From NCBI GenBank assembly GCA_028527945.1, contig JAQQAK010000146.1, positions 1 through 6,398 on the forward strand: 6,398 nt of DNA. Direction: 5' to 3'. Numbering within the stretch: the stretch's first letter is position 1; every line of letters starts with the position of its first letter. Source of the stretch: Spirochaetaceae bacterium (lineage in GTDB: Bacteria > Spirochaetota > Spirochaetia > UBA9216). Below the pieces are notes generated by a model. That model searched no databases. It was not told where the DNA came from and saw only the letters and a list, made by a program, of their open reading frames with translations. Made by a program: the position numbers and the translations under genes. Positions 6,238 to 6,398 of the stretch are shown one piece after another.

Positions 6238-6398
6238 TTAATTATTGTATGACTGGAAAATTTTTATAGCGAGACGACGTACTTCAAGAGAACTTTCTAT
6301 ATTTAGTTTTTGTTTTAGATGATCTCGATAAGTATGAATAGTCTTTACTGAAAGGTTAAGCATTTCAGCTATTTCTGTAGCACCAAAACCCTTGCTCA
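6238..6398 (-). CDS. LuxR/GerE-type DNA-binding regulator, C-terminal 52 residues (5' end outside window)
   Basis: The visible part is the C-terminal helix-turn-helix domain of a LuxR-type transcription factor, ending in TAA at 6238-6240. It reads SKGFGATEIAEML, then NLSVKTIHTYRDHLKQKLNI, then a closing helix ESSLEVRRLAIKIFQSYNN. The pattern of an IAEML scaffold helix, SVKTI and a recognition helix HTYRDHLKQKL is characteristic. In most relatives such a domain follows a response-regulator receiver domain phosphorylated by a sensor kinase, but that part is outside the window and other architectures are possible. The gene is co-directional with the sugar operon and stops 103 bases before the binding-protein start, with no clear terminator between, so it is a candidate regulator of the operon or may read through into it. 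Domain identification is firm; the target is inferred. Confidence 0.88.
   Translation of the reverse strand, partial: SKGFGATEIAEMLNLSVKTIHTYRDHLKQKLNIESSLEVRRLAIKIFQSYNN

Noticed and set aside
1..6398. tRNA or rRNA genes, CRISPR arrays, transposase genes, riboswitches
   Set aside because: Nothing of the kind was seen: no clover-leaf sequences, no regularly spaced repeats, no transposase motifs, and the operon leader is too short (about 20 bases) for a riboswitch.

Overview
The window looks like chromosomal DNA of a low-to-moderate GC, carbohydrate-degrading bacterium. A spirochaete, possibly a host-associated Treponema, is my best guess. The main clue is the binding-protein signal peptide ending in LFANGQQE, a style I associate from memory with treponemal periplasmic proteins; this was not verified by a search. 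Every gene lies on the minus strand, so transcription runs from high to low coordinates.

From right to left: (1) 6238-6398 holds the last 52 residues of a LuxR/GerE-type helix-turn-helix regulator, cut by the window edge. (2) About 100 bases follow with a consensus -10 box, three short AGGAA-type repeats, a small dyad and a strong ribosome binding site. (3) A four-gene sugar uptake and hydrolysis operon comes next: extracytoplasmic sugar-binding protein, hairpin in the gap, MalF-like permease, MalG-like permease, and a cytoplasmic family 3 glycoside hydrolase. The last three genes are 2-4 bases apart. (4) At 457-672 a gene-free, AT-rich gap carries two separate hairpins that probably end the operon. 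(5) 1-456 holds the N-terminal 152 residues of an unrecognised protein, cut by the window edge.

The operon reads as one function. The binding protein captures an oligosaccharide outside the membrane, the two permeases form the channel, and the hydrolase, which has no signal peptide, splits the imported sugar in the cytoplasm. No ATPase gene is present, so a shared MsmK/MsiK-type ATPase encoded elsewhere is expected. Gene order and hydrolase motifs resemble the actinobacterial xylobiose operon bxlEFGA, so a xylo-oligosaccharide or other beta-linked oligosaccharide is the favoured substrate, but this is inference. Two starts should be moved inward from the longest reading frames (binding protein to 6134, MalG-like permease to 3847). 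I found no convincing new biological system. The items most worth checking are the promoter repeats, the hairpin between binding protein and permease, the palindromes after the operon and the unidentified left-edge gene.
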